A DNA stretch of 25,288 nt from a virus: positions 1-25,288 of IMG/VR virus record IMGVR_UViG_3300047284_000047; one strand, given 5' to 3'. Below are positions 22,452 through 25,288 of the stretch, piece after piece. The translations under genes and the position numbers were made by a program. Position 1 is the first letter of the stretch; every line of letters starts with the position of its first letter. The notes beneath the pieces were generated by a model. That model worked only from the letters and a program-made list of their open reading frames with translations. It ran no database searches and was not told where the DNA came from.

Positions 22452-22640
22452 ATGACATCAGACGACTTCTGGACATTTCAAACCGCCAAACAGCACGGCG
22501 GTGGGTTTATCTCACGCCTAGCCGACGCGGGGCTCGTTGCTGACCCAAGCAACCGCCAAGCCCTGTTCGCTGCATTCCCGCAGCTGTTGCACTGCTTTGG
22601 ACCCCAGACCGTGATCCACCGCCAACTGAGGCAGAAATGA
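22452..22640 (+). CDS. Conserved-looking small protein before recombination genes (62 aa)
   Basis: ATG 22452 encodes MTSDDFWTFQTAKQHGGGFI then SRLADAGLVADPSNRQALFA and FPQLL..FGP. This reads like a small, globular protein; similar short ORFs with a 'F..LA.A.l.AD..N...l..aFP.l...y' pattern occur in many tailed phages near recombination or replication genes. No function is known to me. The stop overlaps the exonuclease ATG (ATGA), so it is translationally coupled to the recombination cassette. Confidence 0.72.
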   Translation: MTSDDFWTFQTAKQHGGGFISRLADAGLVADPSNRQALFAAFPQLLHCFGPQTVIHRQLRQK

Positions 22641-23425
22641 CCATCACCAACGAGCAGTACCACGCCGACCCAGCCGTCAGCGCCAGTCACCTCAAGGCGG
22701 TAATGCAATCGCCTTACCACTACTGGAGCCGGTACGTTGACCCCAACCGCAAGCCAGTTGAGCCGACCGCTGCGATGAAGCTGGGCAGCCTTGCCCATTG
22801 CGCCATCCTTGAACCTGACGAGCTGCTGCAGCGCTACGGCGTGTGCGCACCACGCAACACCAAGGCAGGTAAGGAGCAAGCCGAGCGCATGGCCGCCGAG
22901 GGCATGGAAGCCGTCACCAGCAGCGACATGGCGCTAGCGCTTGGCATGAGCGCTGCAGTCCGTAATCACCGTGCAGCGGCTGCATTGCTGGCCGACGGCA
23001 AGGCCGAGCAGTCCTTCTGGTGGACTGATACGGCCACTGGCCTGCGCTGCAAGTGCCGTCCGGACTGGTACCACCGCGCCACGGTGGTAGACATCAAAAC
23101 CACCACCGATGCCAGCCCGCAGGCATTCGCCCGCAGCGTGGCGACATTCGGCTACCACATCCAAGCCGCGCATTACCTCGCTGGCCTGCATGGTGCCGAG
23201 CGGTTTGTGTTCGTAGCAGTCGAGAAGACTTACCCGCATGCGGTTGCGGTGTATGAACTCGACGCTGAAGCCCTTGCATTAGGGCGGACCATGCGCGACA
23301 ATGGCATGGACGTGATCGCTGCCTGCCATGCGGTTGACGTATGGCCGGGCTACGGCGACACGATCATTCAGACCATCAGCCTGCCTAAGTGGGCGACAAA
23401 TCCCATCGAAACAGAGACCTTCTAA
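22637..23425 (+). CDS. RecE-like PD-(D/E)XK exonuclease
   Basis: The protein has 262 residues. The start reads [23 protein letters not shown], the SxSxLkxxxxSPxhy signature of RecE/DUF3799 exonucleases, then [12 protein letters not shown] with the active-site His. Asp 143 (RPDW) and Asp 152/Lys 154 (VVDIKTT) form the PD-(D/E)XK centre, followed by YHIQAAHYL, the QxxxY helix of the family. It resects 5' strands of linear DNA, giving 3' tails to the Bet/RecT partner encoded next. ATG 22637 overlaps the upstream stop. Confidence 0.93.
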   Translation: MTITNEQYHADPAVSASHLKAVMQSPYHYWSRYVDPNRKPVEPTAAMKLGSLAHCAILEPDELLQRYGVCAPRNTKAGKEQAERMAAEGMEAVTSSDMALALGMSAAVRNHRAAAALLADGKAEQSFWWTDTATGLRCKCRPDWYHRATVVDIKTTTDASPQAFARSVATFGYHIQAAHYLAGLHGAERFVFVAVEKTYPHAVAVYELDAEALALGRTMRDNGMDVIAACHAVDVWPGYGDTIIQTISLPKWATNPIETETF

Positions 23426-24180
23426 TGACCAGCGTTTCAATCACTACCTGGACCCCTGACCAGGTGCAACTGATCAGCAGCACCATTGCGCCGGGCTGCA
23501 CCAACGACGAGTTGCGGCTGTTTGCCTACGCCTGCCAGCGCACTGGCCTTGATCCGTTCAGCAAACAGATCTACGCCATCAAGCGTGGCGGCAAGATGAC
23601 CATCCAAGCCGGCATTGATGGCCTGCGTGCCATCGCTGAGCGCACCGGGCAGCTTGACGGCAGCCATACCGAGTGGTGCGGTGAAGAGGGCGGCTGGGCA
23701 GATGTATGGCTTGGCAGCAAGCCGCCGGCTGCAGCCAAGACCACCATCTGGCGCAAAGGCAGCCAGCATCCATTCGTTGGTGTTGCCCGCTTTGCGGACT
23801 ACAACGCCGGCCAAGGGCTGTGGTCCAAGATGCCTGCCACGATGATCGCTAAATGCTCTGAGGCACTGGCACTGCGTAAGGCATTCCCTGCGGACATGTC
23901 CGGTGTCTACACCACCGACGAGATGGACCAGGCCAGTGAGCCTGTAACGGTCACTACTGAGGCCACGCCGGCACTGCCTGCGGTCAAGGCTAAAGACACC
24001 AGCAAGACCTTCACTGCTGGTGCTGCAGCCATCGCCAAAGCCAAGAGCCTGCAGGACCTTGAGGACCTGCAACCGCGTATGGCGAAGCGGCTAGAGGACG
24101 GCGATCTGACGCAGGAGCAGCATGACAAGCTGCTGCAGCAGATGCTTGAAAAGGAGGCTGACCTTGTATCTGACGACTGA
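23425..24180 (+). CDS. bet: Bet/RecT-family single-strand annealing protein
   Basis: The protein has 251 residues from ATG 23425, whose A is the last base of the exonuclease stop (TAATG); an in-frame ATG at 23389 would overlap far more and is less likely. Family motifs: [50 protein letters not shown], and a later [21 protein letters not shown]. This is the Bet (Red-beta) annealase pattern, near lambda Bet's 261 residues. The C-terminal 60 residues are lysine/acid-rich and variable. It anneals complementary strands and works with the RecE-like exonuclease and SSB nearby. Confidence 0.95.
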   Translation: MTSVSITTWTPDQVQLISSTIAPGCTNDELRLFAYACQRTGLDPFSKQIYAIKRGGKMTIQAGIDGLRAIAERTGQLDGSHTEWCGEEGGWADVWLGSKPPAAAKTTIWRKGSQHPFVGVARFADYNAGQGLWSKMPATMIAKCSEALALRKAFPADMSGVYTTDEMDQASEPVTVTTEATPALPAVKAKDTSKTFTAGAAAIAKAKSLQDLEDLQPRMAKRLEDGDLTQEQHDKLLQQMLEKEADLVSDD

Positions 24181-24367
24181 ACAACTAGCAGCACGCTGGG
24201 GCTTGAAGCCAAGCACCATCAAATCGCAGCGGCTGCGCGGCCAGGGACCGACTTACTACACGGTCCCACGGTTCGGCTTGCCTTTAGGTGAGTCGCGGGT
24301 CAGGTATCCGATAGCGGATGTACTGGCCTTTGAAGAGTCCAATTCCATTATCCCTGTCAATCCATGA
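24164..24367 (+). CDS. Small helix-turn-helix (excisionase/AlpA-like) protein, TTG start
   Basis: A very strong AAGGAGG sits six bases before TTG 24164, inside the end of bet, and decides the start over the in-frame ATG at 24122. The 67-residue product reads (M)[20 protein letters not shown] then [11 protein letters not shown] and [14 protein letters not shown]. This is the MerR/AlpA/excisionase helix-turn-helix: T.eqlA.rwg....ti...r..g.gp.y......vrY...dvlafe. It probably binds DNA as a regulator or recombination directionality factor. No integrase is in the window. The stop overlaps the SSB start (ATGA). Confidence 0.85.
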   Translation: MYLTTEQLAARWGLKPSTIKSQRLRGQGPTYYTVPRFGLPLGESRVRYPIADVLAFEESNSIIPVNP

Positions 24368-24705
24368 GCCTTTATGCTTCCGGCATTGTTCGTATTATTA
24401 GCGAACCGCAGATTAAGTTTTTTGATTCTGGCACTTGTGTTTGCAACTTCGGTGGTGGCATCAGCGAAGGCAAAGACAAAGATGGCAATTACATCAATAA
24501 CGCCATCGACGTAGAAGTCTGGGGCAAAGGCGGCCAGATGATCGCTGATAACTGCAAAAAAGGCGACAGCATCATGGTGACCGGCGCTATCCGCCGCCAG
24601 GACTGGAACGATAAGGACACCGGCACCAAACGCAGCAAGCATGTGCTGAACGTGCAGCGGTTTGAGTACCTGCCACGCACCAAGACTGAGGAGGCTGCGT
24701 TCTGA
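24364..24705 (+). CDS. ssb: Single-stranded DNA-binding protein
   Basis: The 113-residue protein is an OB fold: [56 protein letters not shown] then DSIMVTGAIRRQDW, the shared bacterial SSB strand order with 'v.vWg..ae....l.KGd.v.v.G.l....w'. It is shorter than host SSB because the long disordered linker is missing. The C-terminus TEEAAF ends with acidic residues and a final Phe like the host DDIPF tip, so it might still dock partner proteins. It fits with the annealase and exonuclease upstream. Confidence 0.9.
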   Translation: MSLYASGIVRIISEPQIKFFDSGTCVCNFGGGISEGKDKDGNYINNAIDVEVWGKGGQMIADNCKKGDSIMVTGAIRRQDWNDKDTGTKRSKHVLNVQRFEYLPRTKTEEAAF

Positions 24706-24848
24706 TGAATGAAGCCGCCATCAAAGCAGCATTTGATGCGTGGTGGCGTGACAGTTATGGGGTGCCTCCGGGCACCCATGCCGTCATGACCCACGTTGCC
24801 TTTGCTGAGTACATCCTCAAGCTGATGGAGCTAAAGCAGGATGCCTGA
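24705..24848 (+). CDS. Small unknown protein (47 aa)
   Basis: ATG 24705 starts on the last base of the SSB stop (TGATG). The peptide MNEAAIKAAFDAWWRDSYGV, PPGTHAVMTHVAFAEYILKL, MELKQDA is soluble and helical, with a Trp-Trp pair. It has the look of a conserved small phage protein, but no family is recognised. Its end overlaps the start of the next gene by 8 bases, so it belongs to the same operon. Confidence 0.65.
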   Translation: MNEAAIKAAFDAWWRDSYGVPPGTHAVMTHVAFAEYILKLMELKQDA

Positions 24849-25288
24849 CTACAAAGCAACGCCCGAGCAGTGGGCTGAACTCCGCTCCAAGGTCGAGGCG
24901 TTGGAGGCTGCAAACAGAGCACGGTTGATTGAGATCATTCGCCTGACCAATGCTGTTGCTGATCAAGTGCCAGACAGAACCAAGTTTCTTACGGACACCA
25001 TGGCTGATGAGGATGACGCCAAGCCAACTCCTAATTCCCCCCAAATTAGGAGTTTAGACATCACCCCACCGCCGGAGCTGGTGAAGCAGTGGGACCGCGA
25101 GTACCGAGAACAAGAAAAGGTCGGCTGTATTGGCTTTGCCAGCAGCCTCATTGGTTACATCGCCGCTCGCGCCGCCCAATGGGGTGCCGACCAGGAATTG
25201 GATGCGTGCTGTGAAGAGATGAAAAGCCTTCCCAGCCCGCTTGGCATTCCGTTCGGAGAGATGGCATCCAACGCTCTCCGCAGCGCTC
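24841..25288 (+). CDS. Unknown protein, cut by right edge (149 codons visible)
   Basis: ATG 24841 opens a frame with no stop before the window ends. Residues 1-40 form a short coiled coil (EQWAELRSKVEALEAANRAR), followed by an acidic linker (MADEDDAKPTPNSPQIRS), then DITPPPELVKQWDREYREQE and a helical region with two adjacent Cys (ELDACCEEM). The PPPELVKQW phrase is reminiscent of phage and cyanobacterial small proteins of unknown function. The ribosome binding site (GGAG) lies upstream inside the preceding gene. No function can be assigned. Confidence 0.7.
   Translation, partial: MPDYKATPEQWAELRSKVEALEAANRARLIEIIRLTNAVADQVPDRTKFLTDTMADEDDAKPTPNSPQIRSLDITPPPELVKQWDREYREQEKVGCIGFASSLIGYIAARAAQWGADQELDACCEEMKSLPSPLGIPFGEMASNALRSA

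Noticed and set aside
23389-23424. Earlier in-frame ATG for the Bet gene
   Set aside because: It lies inside the exonuclease gene and adds a non-family N-terminus; ATG 23425 forms the usual TAATG junction.

Overview
The window looks like roughly half of a siphovirus genome or prophage. It holds no ribosomal, metabolic or other host genes. Nearly every gene is packed end to end with 1-17 base overlaps, and the products are DNA packaging, head, neck, tail, replication and recombination proteins. The protein types and the TTGACC/TAnnnT promoters would suit a phage of a picocyanobacterium (Synechococcus/Cyanobium type), but that host guess rests on recollection of similar proteins, not on a marker gene in the window. 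No integrase, lysis gene, tail fibre, tRNA or CRISPR array is visible, so lifestyle cannot be decided.

Layout. Two arms diverge from a 66-base promoter region at 17805-17870. The leftward arm (minus strand, 17804 down to 1) begins with a ribbon-helix-helix (RHH) protein and a primase/helicase. It continues past a repeat-rich, origin-like intergenic region (15318-15579), a second RHH protein, a small protein and a DnaN-type sliding clamp. It then runs through a canonical morphogenesis cluster: small and large terminase, a small membrane protein, portal, MuF-type protein, three small basic proteins, scaffold, major capsid, decoration candidate, head-tail connector genes, tail terminator, tail tube, tail assembly chaperones with a probable +1 frameshift, tape measure, and minor tail proteins running off the left edge. 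The exception is one plus-strand gene (8331-8606) embedded in this arm.

The rightward arm (17871 to the end) encodes a helicase-DNA methyltransferase fusion, a second superfamily 2 helicase and a VRR-NUC nuclease. Next comes a promoter with a structured leader and two small genes of unknown function, then a terminator-like hairpin. A recombination cassette follows: RecE-like exonuclease, Bet/RecT annealase, a small helix-turn-helix protein and SSB. Two unknown genes close the window, the last cut by the right edge.

How it fits together. The primase/helicase, sliding clamp and SSB could build a replication fork that borrows the host DNA polymerase III, since no polymerase is present here. The RecE/Bet/SSB set would recombine and anneal genome ends. 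The terminase would package concatemers into the capsid. The most notable unexplained signals are: the inverted and direct AGGTGGG(G/A) repeats around an AT-rich core beside the primase; the interleaved divergent promoters holding an inverted repeat next to an RHH gene; two near-identical promoters placed 9.7 kb apart on opposite strands; and the helicase-methyltransferase fusion.
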